Source: Atopomonas hussainii
GTDB lineage: Bacteria; Pseudomonadota; Gammaproteobacteria; Pseudomonadales; Pseudomonadaceae
Length of the DNA: 64,000 nucleotides
Direction: 5' to 3'
Assembly (NCBI RefSeq): GCF_900109735.1
Contig: NZ_FOAS01000006.1
Coordinates: 124,001 to 188,000, forward strand
Shown: positions 43,785 through 53,533 of the stretch, piece after piece
Position numbering within the stretch: the stretch's first letter is position 1
Layout: the number at the start of each line of letters is the position of its first letter
Program-made: the position numbers and the translations under genes
Notes under the pieces: model-generated
What the model was told of the DNA's origin: nothing
What the model saw: only the letters and a program-made list of their open reading frames with translations
The model's database searches: none

Positions 43785-45446
43785 ATGTTCAATGCCTGCA
43801 AGTACCCCCGCTACCATCCCATTCAGTTGAGCGACCGCACGTGGCCGAATCAACGTATCAGCCGTGCGCCGATCTGGTGTGCCGTTGACCTACGCGATGG
43901 TAATCAGGCGCTGCTGGAGCCCATGGACGTGGCGCAAAAACAACGCCTGTTCGACCTGCTGGTTAAGCTCGGTTTCAAAGAAATCGAGGTGGGTTTTCCG
44001 TCAGCCAGCCAGCCGGATTTTGATTTTGTTCGCCAGCTGATCGAACAGAACCGCATCCCCGATGACGTAACCATTCAGGTGCTGACCCAGGCCCGCGAGC
44101 ATTTGATTGCCCGCACCTACGAAGCCCTGCATGGCGTTAAGCGTGCGGTGGTGCATGTGTACAACTCCACCAGCACGGTGCAACGCGAGCAAGTCTTTCA
44201 GCAAGATAAAGCCGGCATCCGCGATATGGCCGTGCAAGGCGCGCGCTGGGTGCGTGAATACGCCGCACAAAACCCGGCTACCGAGTGGATTTTCCAATAC
44301 AGCCCAGAAAGCTTTAGCGGCACCGAACCGGATTACGCGGTTGAAGTGTGCAATGCCGTGCTGGATGAGTGGCAGCCCTCTGCCAGCCAGCGCTGCATTA
44401 TCAACTTGCCTGCCACGGTAGAAATGACCACGCCCAACGTGTTCGCCGATCAGGTGGAATACGTTTGCCGGCACATTCGCTACCGCGAGCACATCGATAT
44501 TTCCATCCATACCCATAATGACCGTGGCTGCGCCGTAGCGGCGGCTGAGCTGGCCCTGTTGGCCGGTGCCGACCGCATTGAAGGCACCTTGCTGGGCAAT
44601 GGCGAGCGCACCGGCAATATGGATTTGGTCACCATGGCGATGAATCTGTACAGCCAAGGCATTGACCCTGAGCTGAACTTGGCCGATGCCGACGAGATTA
44701 TCCGCACCGTCGAGGCCTGCACCCAATTGCCGGTGCACCCGCGTCATCCGTGGGTCGGCGAATTGGTGTTTACCGCCTTCTCGGGCAGCCACCAAGATGC
44801 CATTAACAAGTGCTTGCAGCGCCGCCAGAGTGACGACGAGCTGTGGCAAGTAGCTTACCTGCCGATCGACCCCACCGACTTGGGCCGCGATTACCAAGCG
44901 GTGATTCGCGTTAACAGCCAGTCGGGCAAAGGCGGCGCGGCGTTTATTCTGCAGCGTGAATACGACCTGCATCTGCCGCGTTATCTGCAACTGGCGTTAA
45001 GCCCGCTGGTGCAGCAAGCGGCCGAGCGCGCCGGCGGCGAGCTGCGTGGCGAGCATATTCACGCCTGTTTACAAGCCTCGTTTGGCGCCACCAATGCGCA
45101 CAGCATCAAGCACCTGCGCTGGGATGACCAACAGGGCTTGCAAGCCACCTTGCACAGCGACGGCCAAGACCTGCTGCTACACGGCAAAGGCAATGGCCCG
45201 CTGGATGCCTTCAGCCAAGCGCTGGGGCAACACATCGGCCAAAGCGTGGTGATTCAACAGTTTGACGAACATGCCTTAGGCAAAGGCAGTGATGCCCGTG
45301 CCGTGGTCTACATGGCGATCAAGGTTGCCGCAAAAGACTACTACGGCTACGCCGAAGGTGAAGACAGCACTGCTGCAGCGCTGTCGGCAGTACTCAATGC
45401 GTTAGCGCACAGCCAGCTGCTGCACCAGCAAGCGCAAAGCGCCTAA
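43785..45446 (+). CDS. leuA: 2-isopropylmalate synthase
   Basis: LeuA condenses acetyl-CoA with 2-oxoisovalerate, the first step of leucine synthesis. The 553-residue protein is the long, LeuA type-2 form. Key motifs are [14 protein letters not shown] near the N-terminus, the metal-binding [17 protein letters not shown] (HXH plus Asn) and [16 protein letters not shown], followed by the linker and the C-terminal regulatory domain that binds leucine. The start ATG 43785 follows CCTAGCC with no strong ribosome-binding site but is the conserved N-terminus ([15 protein letters not shown]). A hairpin is in its leader. A strong terminator follows. Confidence 0.95.
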   Translation: MFNACKYPRYHPIQLSDRTWPNQRISRAPIWCAVDLRDGNQALLEPMDVAQKQRLFDLLVKLGFKEIEVGFPSASQPDFDFVRQLIEQNRIPDDVTIQVLTQAREHLIARTYEALHGVKRAVVHVYNSTSTVQREQVFQQDKAGIRDMAVQGARWVREYAAQNPATEWIFQYSPESFSGTEPDYAVEVCNAVLDEWQPSASQRCIINLPATVEMTTPNVFADQVEYVCRHIRYREHIDISIHTHNDRGCAVAAAELALLAGADRIEGTLLGNGERTGNMDLVTMAMNLYSQGIDPELNLADADEIIRTVEACTQLPVHPRHPWVGELVFTAFSGSHQDAINKCLQRRQSDDELWQVAYLPIDPTDLGRDYQAVIRVNSQSGKGGAAFILQREYDLHLPRYLQLALSPLVQQAAERAGGELRGEHIHACLQASFGATNAHSIKHLRWDDQQGLQATLHSDGQDLLLHGKGNGPLDAFSQALGQHIGQSVVIQQFDEHALGKGSDARAVVYMAIKVAAKDYYGYAEGEDSTAAALSAVLNALAHSQLLHQQAQSA

Positions 45447-45461
45447 TACCTGCCGTAAAGT

Positions 45462-45503
45462 AAAAAGCCCCGCCGACTTGCTTTAGTCGGCGGGGCTTTT
45501 TTG
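45462..45503 (+). terminator. leuA/fliK bidirectional terminator
   Basis: AAAAAGCCCCGCCGAC pairs with GTCGGCGGGGCTTTTT around TTGCTTTA. It lies between convergent leuA and fliK and probably ends both. Confidence 0.95.
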
Positions 45504-45505
45504 TT

Positions 45506-46807
45506 TTAGGCGTAGTAGTCGACTAAGCCTAAGCCCTGCGTCACCCGCGCACTGCTGGCGGCTGCCACGGCACCGAGGCCTGATTCATCGCTAGCGCTGG
45601 CTAACAAGCCGTCATTACGCTCGCCACGTCCGCCCTGCCCTTGGCCTTGCGCGGATTGCTCACGCTGCGAATGGCCCGAAACATTCACATCCACCAAGTT
45701 CATCCCTTGGCTGGCGAGCATTTCCCGTAGGCGATGCACTTGCCCTTCCAGCGCTTCGCGCACCGAAGCATTGGGGCTGGTGAAGGTCACTTGCGCTTGG
45801 TCTTTGCCATCTAAGTTGATGCGAATCTCCAACTTACCCAGCTCGGCCGGATCCAGATGCAGCTCCGCCGACTTAAGGTTCTGGCTCGACAACCACATGA
45901 CTTTATTGACCAAAGCCTCGCTAGCGCCGGCCTGCTGAATCGCCACTGCCGCGCCCGGCACCTGCGGCAAAGCGCCACGGTTATTAACTTGCGCTTGACC
46001 GGCAAGCAGCGCATTGAGGCTCGAGATGCGTGAGGACAACACATCGGCTTTGACCTCGGGCACCACCTCAGCTTGCGCTTCGCCCATGTCGCCTAAGGCT
46101 TGCGCAAAGCTGAGCTTATCCAGGGGCGTATCTTGCTCGGGGGATAAATCCATCAAGCTGGCCAACGCTGTGCTGGGTTGCACGCTCTGCGCCACGGCTT
46201 GTTGCGGGCTATTACCCTGCACTTGCGCTTGCACCTGTTGCTTAAGGGCGTCTTTAAGGGTTTGGCTGTCGTCGGTTAAGCGTAAACCCGGTAGCTGCAA
46301 CACATTGACGCTTTGCTCAGCAAACTGCTGCACAAGCGGCAGCAACGCATTTTGCTGCTGCGGCGAGAGCTTTTGCATGAATGCCGCTAACGCTGCTGGG
46401 TCTACCTCGTCGGCGCTTAAGATAGCTTGCAGCTCCTCGGCAAGCTCCGGCTCTAACTGCAGGTCATCCGGCAGCTGCGCCAAGAGCGCCACAGGGTCGA
46501 CCACCGGCGTTGGCGTCATGCCCGTGGTGCTCGCGCTTGTTTCCGTTTCGCTGCTAGTTGGCTCAGTGCTTTGCTCGGCCTTGCCCGTGGCCTGACTGGG
46601 CGTTGTGTCCTTACTGGCATTGCTAGCCGTGGGCTTTTCTGGCCGGCTGCTATCTGGTTTTTTTACTGCCTGCTCTTGGCCACTTTTCTCTTTGGCATAC
46701 ACCTTAGAGAAAGCGCCGGGCTCAGACGATGAGCGTTGAGCAGCGCGCGGCGGAGGACTGACCTCAGCCGGCTTCATGTTAAGCAAAATATCAGGGGCGA
46801 CAGACAT
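45506..46807 (-). CDS. fliK: Flagellar hook-length control protein FliK
   Basis: FliK measures hook length and switches the export gate from hook to filament substrates. The 433-residue protein has a low-complexity, Pro/Ser/Gln-rich N-terminal ruler region and the conserved C-terminal hook-length domain at about 305-385 (KSAELHLDPAELGKLEIRI, VTFTSPNASVREALEGQVHRLREML). Such short FliK proteins are normal in Pseudomonas. It is the last gene of the flagellar/Hsb run on this strand, downstream of hptB with a 158-bp gap that holds a hairpin, so it may have its own promoter. Confidence 0.93.
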   Translation of the reverse strand: MSVAPDILLNMKPAEVSPPPRAAQRSSSEPGAFSKVYAKEKSGQEQAVKKPDSSRPEKPTASNASKDTTPSQATGKAEQSTEPTSSETETSASTTGMTPTPVVDPVALLAQLPDDLQLEPELAEELQAILSADEVDPAALAAFMQKLSPQQQNALLPLVQQFAEQSVNVLQLPGLRLTDDSQTLKDALKQQVQAQVQGNSPQQAVAQSVQPSTALASLMDLSPEQDTPLDKLSFAQALGDMGEAQAEVVPEVKADVLSSRISSLNALLAGQAQVNNRGALPQVPGAAVAIQQAGASEALVNKVMWLSSQNLKSAELHLDPAELGKLEIRINLDGKDQAQVTFTSPNASVREALEGQVHRLREMLASQGMNLVDVNVSGHSQREQSAQGQGQGGRGERNDGLLASASDESGLGAVAAASSARVTQGLGLVDYYA

Positions 46808-46910
46808 AGCCTTAAGTCTCCGCTACGGGGTTAGTCACCCTGTTAAAGCAAACCTCAGGCCAAAACACATAAAATCTTTAAAATCAGATAGTTAGCTATA
46901 TTTTAGACAG

Positions 46911-46952
46911 AAAAAAGAAGCCTTTCGGCGAGCCCTTGCCGCCAGCGGCAAG
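46911..46952 (-). terminator. Probable terminator downstream of hptB
   Basis: On the minus strand, CTTGCCG pairs with CGGCAAG, followed by a short GCC/GGC hairpin and a run of T residues. It is consistent with an end of the hsbA-hsbR-hptB transcript before fliK. Confidence 0.5.
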
Positions 46953-46965
46953 ACTGCCTTGCCGC

Positions 46966-47304
46966 TCAGTGCGGGGCCTGCATCAGTTCGCGCACAGCAG
47001 CGAACTCAGCCTCAATCGCGCTCAGCAGCGCCGGCGCTTGTGCAAGTTGCGCAGTGCGCCCAGCTTCTTCGAGTTGCTTACAAAACCCGGCCAACAACGC
47101 CGCGCCCATATTGCTGCAGCTGCCTTTAAAGCTATGCGCAGCATTGCGCACGGCCGGCGCATCCTCATTGGCAATGGCTTGTTGCAACAAGCGAATGCGC
47201 TCTTGGGAGTCGCACAAGAAGGTCTCCAACAGCAGCGGGTACTCGTCTTCCATGACTTCTTTAAGTGACATCAACACCGACTCGTCCAAGCGGGGTTCAC
47301 TCAT
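46966..47304 (-). CDS. hptB: Histidine phosphotransfer protein HptB
   Basis: HptB relays phosphate from hybrid kinases (PA1611, RetS and others in P. aeruginosa) to HsbR, linking surface behaviour and motility control. The 112-residue single Hpt domain shows the active His at 57 in AAHSFKGSCSNMGA, with an Lys/Gly/Ser context typical of Hpt domains. It sits directly downstream of hsbR and hsbA, as in other pseudomonads (in P. putida this cluster also lies between fliJ and fliK, as I recall). The position supports the assignment to HptB over other Hpt proteins. Confidence 0.9.
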   Translation of the reverse strand: MSEPRLDESVLMSLKEVMEDEYPLLLETFLCDSQERIRLLQQAIANEDAPAVRNAAHSFKGSCSNMGAALLAGFCKQLEEAGRTAQLAQAPALLSAIEAEFAAVRELMQAPH

Positions 47305-47328
47305 AATGGCCTTACTCCTCTGCCAAAG

Positions 47329-49017
47329 TTATTCATGCTGCCAACGTACGCGAATATTCAAACTGCCATCGCCCTCTTCACGCCAGCACTGATCGGCCAG
47401 CTCGTGTAACAGGCGTAAGCCGCGCCCAGAAAAAGGCGTCGACGGTGTGTTCATTTGCAGCACATGCTGCGGTATGCCGCCGCCACTGTCACTGACTCGA
47501 ATGGTTAAGGCGCCGCCTTGCTGATCGGGGCGGTGATCAAACGACAAGCGCACCCAGCCTTCTTTCAGCTGCTCTAAGCGCTGCTGACGCTCGTGGTAAT
47601 AGGCGGCAAAGCCATTGGCGTCGGCCTTGAGCGCCGAGTCCAGCCCCAGCACACCGTGCTCCAGCGCATTGGAGAACACCTCGGTAAGAATGGTGTGCAA
47701 AGTACCGGCCAAGGGGCGCAGCTCCTGCACCTCAAGCAACCACTGCATCAGAAATGGCAGCGGATTAAACGCCTGCAAGGTACTGGCGCGAAAATCAAAA
47801 CTGGCCGACCAATCCAGCGGGCTTTGTTTGGTGCTGCCAGACACTGGCATGCTTTGCCGTGGCAAGCTGGCCTCATCGACAACGGCGATTTCCACCAAGC
47901 TCATATCGTCTTGTTGCTCGCCGGAGAATGCCTGCAAGCCATCACGCACGCTGTCGTAAAGGTTCTCATGCCGTGATGCGGCGATTAGCTCACGCAGGCG
48001 CTCTTCACCAAACATTTCCCCCTGCACATTGCTGCACTCAGGCACGCCGTCGGACCACAGCAAAATGCGGTCGCCTTCTTCGATGGCGAACACTTCGCAG
48101 TGATCGTTAAAGCGCTCCGCCTCGACAATCCCTAACGGCAAATTGCGCGATATCAACGCATGCTGCGTACCGTCACGCTTGCGCCGTAACACCCCGGCTG
48201 GCAGGCCGCCATTCCAGACTTCCAACACCCGTTGGTGCAAGTTCAAATGCAGTAGCGTTGCGCAGCAAAACACCCCAACCGGCAAGATGCGCTTGAGCTT
48301 TTGGTTCATCTCGCGCAGCACATCGGCAATCGAAAAGCCCTTGGCGGTCATGCCGTAGAACACTTCGGCCAGCGGCATGGCGCCCACGGCAGCCGGCAAG
48401 CCGTGGCCGGTAAAGTCGCCCAAGAAAATATTCATCCCGCCGGAGGGAGTAAACGCGGCGAGCAACAAATCGCCGTTAAACAAGGCAAACGGCGATTGTA
48501 AGTAACGAATATTCGGCGCGTGCAAACAGCCGGCGTGGGCAATGCGGTCGAACACCGCCTTGGCGACGCGCTGCTCGGTGAGCAGATGCTCGTTGTGCTT
48601 AACGATCAAATCGCGCTGCTGCAGCACAGTGCTGTGCAAGGCGCGCATACGCAGCATGGCGCCGAGCTTGGCCTGCAAGATCACCTTGTTGTAGGGCTTG
48701 GAGAGAAAGTCGTCACCGCCAGCATCCAAGGCGCGCACTAACGCTTCGGTTTCGCTTAACGAAGTGAGAAAAATCACCGGGACCAGTTCGTCGCCGGCCA
48801 GTTGTTTTATCTGCCGGGTGGCCTCGAAGCCATCCATCACCGGCATCAAGGCGTCCATCAGCACCAACTGCGGGCGCTCTTGCTGGAACAGTTCTACGGC
48901 TTCGGCACCATTGCCGGCCACCAATACGCGGTGGCCTTGCTTAGACACAATAGTGGACAGCAGCAGGCGGTCTGCAGCGTTATCTTCGGCAATCAGAACC
49001 GTGCAGGCCTCAGACAT
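47329..49017 (-). CDS. hsbR: HsbR: receiver with PP2C phosphatase and anti-sigma-like kinase domains
   Basis: This 562-residue protein combines a receiver domain at about 5-125 (Asp55 in QLVLMDALMPVMDG), a SpoIIE/PP2C phosphatase at about 165-375 (IFLGDFTGHGLPAAVGAMP, LLWSDGVPEC) and a C-terminal HATPase kinase at about 430-560 (EVFSNALEHGVLGLD, DSGGGIP, FSGRGLRLLHELAD). In P. aeruginosa HsbR receives phosphate from HptB and then acts on the partner HsbA as phosphatase or kinase. The gene order hsbA-hsbR-hptB is intact, with ten bases between hsbA and hsbR. The design resembles Bacillus RsbU/RsbW joined in one chain. Confidence 0.92.
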   Translation of the reverse strand: MSEACTVLIAEDNAADRLLLSTIVSKQGHRVLVAGNGAEAVELFQQERPQLVLMDALMPVMDGFEATRQIKQLAGDELVPVIFLTSLSETEALVRALDAGGDDFLSKPYNKVILQAKLGAMLRMRALHSTVLQQRDLIVKHNEHLLTEQRVAKAVFDRIAHAGCLHAPNIRYLQSPFALFNGDLLLAAFTPSGGMNIFLGDFTGHGLPAAVGAMPLAEVFYGMTAKGFSIADVLREMNQKLKRILPVGVFCCATLLHLNLHQRVLEVWNGGLPAGVLRRKRDGTQHALISRNLPLGIVEAERFNDHCEVFAIEEGDRILLWSDGVPECSNVQGEMFGEERLRELIAASRHENLYDSVRDGLQAFSGEQQDDMSLVEIAVVDEASLPRQSMPVSGSTKQSPLDWSASFDFRASTLQAFNPLPFLMQWLLEVQELRPLAGTLHTILTEVFSNALEHGVLGLDSALKADANGFAAYYHERQQRLEQLKEGWVRLSFDHRPDQQGGALTIRVSDSGGGIPQHVLQMNTPSTPFSGRGLRLLHELADQCWREEGDGSLNIRVRWQHE

Positions 49018-49026
49018 GGCAAGTAA

Positions 49027-49332
49027 TCAGCCGATCTGGAACAGCTGCTCGAAATTAGAGATAGAGAGAATCTTGCGCACATCACTATTGCAATTGAGCA
49101 AGCGAATGCGGGCATTGTCGCCACCGGCATGATCACGCAACAACAGCAGCATACCCAGTGCCGAACTGTCGAGATAGGTCGCACCCTTCATGTCAATGAC
49201 ATAGCTTTTCGGGGTTACCGCCACCTTCTCATAGGCATCACGAAACTCCTGATGCGCACCGAAGTCAAAGCGCCCCTGGATACTGATGGTCAGCTCTTGG
49301 CCATCGGCGGAGGCGATTGATGATATGGGCAT
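49027..49332 (-). CDS. hsbA: HsbA anti-sigma-factor antagonist (STAS domain)
   Basis: A 101-residue STAS protein. The phosphorylatable serine lies in ATYLDSSALGMLLLL (about Ser56). In P. aeruginosa unphosphorylated HsbA binds the anti-sigma factor FlgM and frees FliA, promoting swimming, while phosphorylated HsbA activates a diguanylate cyclase (HsbD). It is thus a switch between motile and attached states. The start ATG 49332 has GAGG upstream. It follows fliJ on the same strand after a 160-bp gap in which I could not see a clear sigma-54 or FliA promoter. Confidence 0.92.
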   Translation of the reverse strand: MPISSIASADGQELTISIQGRFDFGAHQEFRDAYEKVAVTPKSYVIDMKGATYLDSSALGMLLLLRDHAGGDNARIRLLNCNSDVRKILSISNFEQLFQIG

Positions 49333-49492
49333 GGAACGTCCTCAACATGTTGTTTTTATCGTTGCGAAAGACAGGCGAGCGCAGTCTTAGAGCACTGCCG
49401 CTTAAGCAAGAATCCCTTAAAAGATGTAGCAGGGGCAAGCGCATCAGACAACTTATTGGCCGTAAAACAGCGATTTTAACCCTTGCTCTGCC

Positions 49493-49945
49493 TCAGGGCT
49501 GGCGATTACGCCAATGGCTGCGGGCCACTAGCTCATCCAACTGTTTCTGCTCGGCCAATGCGCCTTTGTGGGCCGCTTCGGCACGGTAACGTTCGATAAC
49601 CTTACGCAAGGCCTCAAGACGACCCTGCCGCGCACGCCATTGCAGCGCGGCTTTTTCTTGATGGTTACGGCGCAGGCTAACAACCTGCTGCTGTTGCATG
49701 ATGGCGGTATCCAGCTGGGCCAGAAAGCGCTGGTAGCGCTGAATCCAGTCGGCGCTCACGCCCTTGCGGCCACTCTCCAGCCAGTTGGCTTGATACTCGC
49801 CGCGGTATTGTTCCAGTTCTTCGAGCTTATTCAGCGCGCCTTGCAGCTGCTGCTGGCATTGCCCCAGCACGCGTGCGGCCTCGCGTTCGGCCTTTTCTGC
49901 CAGCATGACCGCTGGCATTAAGCGCTGAATACGCGCGTCGGCCAT
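49493..49945 (-). CDS. fliJ: Flagellar export chaperone FliJ
   Basis: FliJ is a small coiled-coil protein that couples the FliI ATPase to the export gate FlhA and helps substrate chaperones recycle. The 150-residue chain is almost entirely helical and charged, as expected: repeated Glu/Gln/Arg/Leu segments such as EAARVLGQCQQQLQGAL and RLEALRKVIERYRAE. The length is standard. It starts five bases before the fliI stop side and ends the fliE-J export/basal-body run. Confidence 0.92.
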   Translation of the reverse strand: MADARIQRLMPAVMLAEKAEREAARVLGQCQQQLQGALNKLEELEQYRGEYQANWLESGRKGVSADWIQRYQRFLAQLDTAIMQQQQVVSLRRNHQEKAALQWRARQGRLEALRKVIERYRAEAAHKGALAEQKQLDELVARSHWRNRQP

Positions 49946-49950
49946 GCGGG

Positions 49951-51321
49951 TTAACCGTTACCGGGCTGCTGGCCCGGCGCAGCAAACAACGGCCCCAGCG
50001 GCGCCACGCTGTCGGCAAAGCCATGGCTGTTATTCAAGCCCTGGTGCAGGTACTGCTTCATCAGGCCTTGGCGGGCAATGGCTAAGTCGGTTTCCGGATC
50101 GCCGCCCGGCACATAAGCACCCACGCTGATCAAATCGCGGCTTTGCTGATAGCGCGACCACATTTGCTTGAAGCGCTGCGCCTGCTGCAAGTGCTCCGGG
50201 CTAACCACCAGCGGCATCACGCGGCTGATTGAGGCCTCGATATCAATCGCCGGGTAATGCCCCTCTTCTGCCAAACGCCGCGACAACACAAAGTGGCCAT
50301 CCAAGATGGCGCGCGTGGCATCGGCAATCGGGTCTTGTTGGTCGTCCCCTTCAGACAGAACGGTATAAAACGCGGTAATCGAACCACCGCCCTCAGCACC
50401 GTTACCGGCACGCTCAACCAACTGGGGAATTTTCGCAAACACCGACGGCGGATAACCCTTAGTGGCTGGTGGCTCGCCGATGGCCAAGGCAATTTCGCGC
50501 TGGGCTTGGGCATAACGGGTGAGTGAATCCATCAGCAACAAGACGTTTTTGCCCTGATCGCGAAAATATTCAGCGACTCGCGTGCAATACATGGCGGCAC
50601 GTAAGCGCATCAACGGCGCATCATCCGCTGGTGACGCGACCACCACGGCACGCGACAAACCGGCGGCACCTAAGGTGTGTTCGATGAACTCTTTAACCTC
50701 GCGACCACGCTCACCGATCAAGCCCACCACAATCACTTCGGCCTCGGTAAAGCGGGTCATCATGCCCAGCAGCACGCTTTTACCCACGCCGGAGCCAGCG
50801 AACAAACCAATCCGCTGCCCACGACCGACCGTCAATAAACCGTTAATGGCCCGAATGCCGACATCTAAAGGCTCATGAATCGGCTGGCGGGCCAAGGGGT
50901 TAATCAAGGGGGCATCAAGGCTTAGCCAGTCTTCGGCGGCAAACGGCGGCAGGCCGTCCAGCGGTCGGCCAATGCCATCCAGTACACGGCCCAGCATGCC
51001 TTTACCCATCGGCAGACGCCCGGCATCCGGCAAGGGCACCACGCGCGCGCCCGGCGCAATGCCGGCCAGCGAGCCCACCGGCATCAGGTACAGTTTGTCG
51101 CCAGCAAAGCCCATGACTTCGGCTTCTACTTCTGTGCTGCCACTGGCTTCTTCACTGATCACCCGGCAGCGGCTGCCAACGGAGGCGCGTAGGCCTTCAG
51201 CTTCTAGGGTTAAGCCGACCATACGAATCAGCCGCCCGGCCACGGCTGGGCGCTCACTGAGCTTGGCCGCTTCGCTGTAGCCGCTTAAGCGTTTAGCGAA
51301 GCTAAGCCGCTCAATCTTCAT
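49951..51321 (-). CDS. fliI: Flagellar export ATPase FliI
   Basis: The hexameric ATPase of the flagellar type III export system. The 456-residue protein has a Walker A motif [15 protein letters not shown] (about 172-186), [12 protein letters not shown], the Walker B region [12 protein letters not shown] and the FliI-type QLVERAGNG. The start is ATG 51321 ([12 protein letters not shown]), which lies inside the end of fliH; the longer in-frame version is not supported. The 11-bp overlap with fliH ensures coupled translation of ATPase and its regulator. Confidence 0.95.
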   Translation of the reverse strand: MKIERLSFAKRLSGYSEAAKLSERPAVAGRLIRMVGLTLEAEGLRASVGSRCRVISEEASGSTEVEAEVMGFAGDKLYLMPVGSLAGIAPGARVVPLPDAGRLPMGKGMLGRVLDGIGRPLDGLPPFAAEDWLSLDAPLINPLARQPIHEPLDVGIRAINGLLTVGRGQRIGLFAGSGVGKSVLLGMMTRFTEAEVIVVGLIGERGREVKEFIEHTLGAAGLSRAVVVASPADDAPLMRLRAAMYCTRVAEYFRDQGKNVLLLMDSLTRYAQAQREIALAIGEPPATKGYPPSVFAKIPQLVERAGNGAEGGGSITAFYTVLSEGDDQQDPIADATRAILDGHFVLSRRLAEEGHYPAIDIEASISRVMPLVVSPEHLQQAQRFKQMWSRYQQSRDLISVGAYVPGGDPETDLAIARQGLMKQYLHQGLNNSHGFADSVAPLGPLFAAPGQQPGNG

Positions 51322-52507
51322 CGTTATCGTCTGCCGGCTGGTTTTCAGTAGCCGCGCCTTGCTCGCGCAGCGCTTGCGCGAGGCCATCGGCCTGCTCGTT
51401 ACGTTCTTCGCCGTCAGCCAGTTGTTGTGCTTCTGCTGTTTGTTCTGTTGCGTCTATTTCTTCTGCCTCGCCCTGCGGTGCTGCTGCGCCAGCCTCCAGC
51501 GCCGCACCCGGCGTTGGCTCGTCTAGCGCCGATTCAGGCAAGCTTTCTTCAGCTGCGACCTGCTCTGCCGCTGCACTTGTCGACTCAGCTGGCGGCGCGT
51601 CTAAGACTGCTTCCTCTGCCAATTCTTCCGTGGCCTCAGGCGCATTGGGCGCCGCTTGCGCGGTTTGCTCAGCCGCTGGTGCCGGTACCGGCGCCGGCGG
51701 CAAATCATCCAGATCAATCTGCACATCGGGCTCGGCAGGGTGCGCTTGTTGCGCCTGCGCTTGTTGGTCGAGCTGCAGCATGATCTGCTCAAGACGACGA
51801 TCGACACTGGCGTCAATCAAGCTATGCCCGGCTTCAATGCGGCAGCCGCCGGGTAGCAAGGTGTCGTCTTCGAGCAGTTTCCATTGCTCGTCATGCCGTG
51901 CGCGCAGGGCCTTGATGGTGTCCATGTCCTGCGGATTCAGGTAGATACGCACATGCTCCGCGCCCATCGGCAGCGCTTTGAGCGCCTCACGTAGTACATG
52001 CGCGATCTGGCTAGAGTCGGTTGTCAGCTCGCGACGAATCACCGCCTCGCTGACCTGTTTTACCGTACTCAGTAGCGCCTGCTCGATAGCCTGATCTTGC
52101 TCGGCGATGGGCGCCAACAATTGCTGCATGAGCAACTCTAAACGCTGCTCCATATCGGCTAATCGCTGCTGATACTCAGCCTCGGCTTTGGCTTGCCCGG
52201 CGGCATAGCCGTCTACCTCGCCGGCGTTGTAGCCTTCTTGATAAGCCTCTTGGGAGATTTCTTCGAGCTGTTCTAAGGTCAGCGGCTGCGGCGCTTCGTC
52301 AAGCTCTTCGCTGTGGCTGTGCACAGCCTCATCGGCAGATTCACTGGCGCTGCTGCTTTTCTCAGCGCCGGCCTCTGCGCTTTGCGCGGCCTCTTCGTGA
52401 TCGACCTCCACCACATGGCCTGGGGCGTCATCAAAGCTGGGCAGGCTCCACAACCCGAAGCTGCCGACATCCTCCCCACGCAACAGCTCTGATGCTTGCT
52501 TGGCCAT
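51311..52507 (-). CDS. fliH: Flagellar export regulator FliH with long acidic C-terminal tail
   Basis: FliH holds FliI in an inactive complex and delivers it to the export gate. The 398-residue chain is longer than the 230-270 residues usual for FliH. The family region is at about 80-245: the [19 protein letters not shown] GxxxG repeats, then the ATPase-binding domain with [11 protein letters not shown] and [22 protein letters not shown]. From about 250 to the end it is a disordered Ala/Glu/Pro/Gln-rich tail with about forty acidic residues. The reading frame is continuous, so the tail is coded and not an artefact of a shifted stop. It overlaps fliI by 11 bp. Confidence 0.93.
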   Translation of the reverse strand: MAKQASELLRGEDVGSFGLWSLPSFDDAPGHVVEVDHEEAAQSAEAGAEKSSSASESADEAVHSHSEELDEAPQPLTLEQLEEISQEAYQEGYNAGEVDGYAAGQAKAEAEYQQRLADMEQRLELLMQQLLAPIAEQDQAIEQALLSTVKQVSEAVIRRELTTDSSQIAHVLREALKALPMGAEHVRIYLNPQDMDTIKALRARHDEQWKLLEDDTLLPGGCRIEAGHSLIDASVDRRLEQIMLQLDQQAQAQQAHPAEPDVQIDLDDLPPAPVPAPAAEQTAQAAPNAPEATEELAEEAVLDAPPAESTSAAAEQVAAEESLPESALDEPTPGAALEAGAAAPQGEAEEIDATEQTAEAQQLADGEERNEQADGLAQALREQGAATENQPADDNDED

Positions 52508-52510
52508 GGT

Positions 52511-53533
52511 TTAGATCATCTCCTCGCCACCCTTGCCGCCCAGAACAATTTCGCCCGATTCGGCCATACGGCGGGCAATGGTGAGGATTTCCTTCTGCGC
52601 GCCTTCCACTTCGCTGACCTTGACCGGGCCTTTGGCCTCGAGGTCGTCACGCAACAGCTCGGCAGCACGCTTGGACATGTTCTTGAAGATTTTCTCTTTG
52701 ATCGCATCGTCGGCACCTTTCAGCGCCAGCACGAGGATATCCGACGACACTTCGCGCATCAGCGCCTGAATACCGCGGTCGTCGACATCGGCCAAGTTGT
52801 CGAAGACGAACATCAGGTCTTCGATCTGCCCAGAGAGGTCTTCGTCCACTTCGCGGATCGAGTCCATCAGCGGGCCTTCGACCGAACTGTCGAGGAAGTT
52901 CATGATGTCGGCCGCACGCTTCACGCCGCCCATATTGGTGCGCGTGGAGTTGGCGTTGCCGGAGAATTGCTTCTCCAGAATCAAGTTCAGCTCTTTCAGC
53001 GCCGCCGGCTGCACGGTGGTCAAAGCTGCTACCCGCAGGACGATATCCAAGCGCACTTTAGGGTCGAACTGGCCGAGAATTTCCGCCGCTTGGTCGGGGT
53101 CGAGGTAGGCCACCACAATGGCTTGAATTTGCGGATGCTCGTAGCGAATCACATCGGCCACGGCCCGCGGCTCCATCCACTTCAGGCTGTCGAGGCCGGT
53201 GGTTGAGCCGCCCAGCAGAATCCGGTCGATTAGGTTATTGGCTTTATCCTCGCCCAAGGCTTGAGTAAGCATGTTGCGGATATAGCCATCGGCGCCGATG
53301 CCCAAGCTGGTTTGCCCGCCGACCACGTCGACGAACTCGGCCATCACCTCTTCCACTTGCTCTTTGTGGATATTGGTCATGTGCGACATGGCCACGCCGA
53401 CCTTCTGCACTTCTTTGGGCCCCATATGCCGCAGCACTTGCGCGGCATCGGTTTCGCCTAACGACAGCAGCAAAATGGCGGCCTTTTCGACGCGCGATAA
53501 TTTGGCGGTTGGGCGGGCGACGTCTTCACTCAT
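52511..53533 (-). CDS. fliG: Flagellar motor switch protein FliG
   Basis: FliG forms the rotor ring that meets the stator and sets rotation direction with FliM and FliN. The 340-residue protein has the N-terminal FliF-binding domain (KLSRVEKAAILLLSLGE), the ARM-like middle domain with the EHPQ motif (RYEHPQIQAIVVAYL) and the C-terminal torque domain with conserved charged residues (DDRGIQALMREVSSDIL and MSKRAAELLRDDLEAKGPV). The length is normal. It overlaps fliF by 8 bp. The gene order fliE-F-G-H-I-J is the standard one. Confidence 0.96.
   Translation of the reverse strand: MSEDVARPTAKLSRVEKAAILLLSLGETDAAQVLRHMGPKEVQKVGVAMSHMTNIHKEQVEEVMAEFVDVVGGQTSLGIGADGYIRNMLTQALGEDKANNLIDRILLGGSTTGLDSLKWMEPRAVADVIRYEHPQIQAIVVAYLDPDQAAEILGQFDPKVRLDIVLRVAALTTVQPAALKELNLILEKQFSGNANSTRTNMGGVKRAADIMNFLDSSVEGPLMDSIREVDEDLSGQIEDLMFVFDNLADVDDRGIQALMREVSSDILVLALKGADDAIKEKIFKNMSKRAAELLRDDLEAKGPVKVSEVEGAQKEILTIARRMAESGEIVLGGKGGEEMI

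Noticed and set aside
44001-44990. Long minus-strand ORF opposite leuA
   Set aside because: It lies entirely within leuA and shows no recognisable domain or ribosome-binding site.
49333-49492. Sigma-54 or FliA promoter upstream of hsbA
   Set aside because: No sequence with correct -24/-12 or TAAA/GCCGATAA spacing was found in the 160-bp gap.
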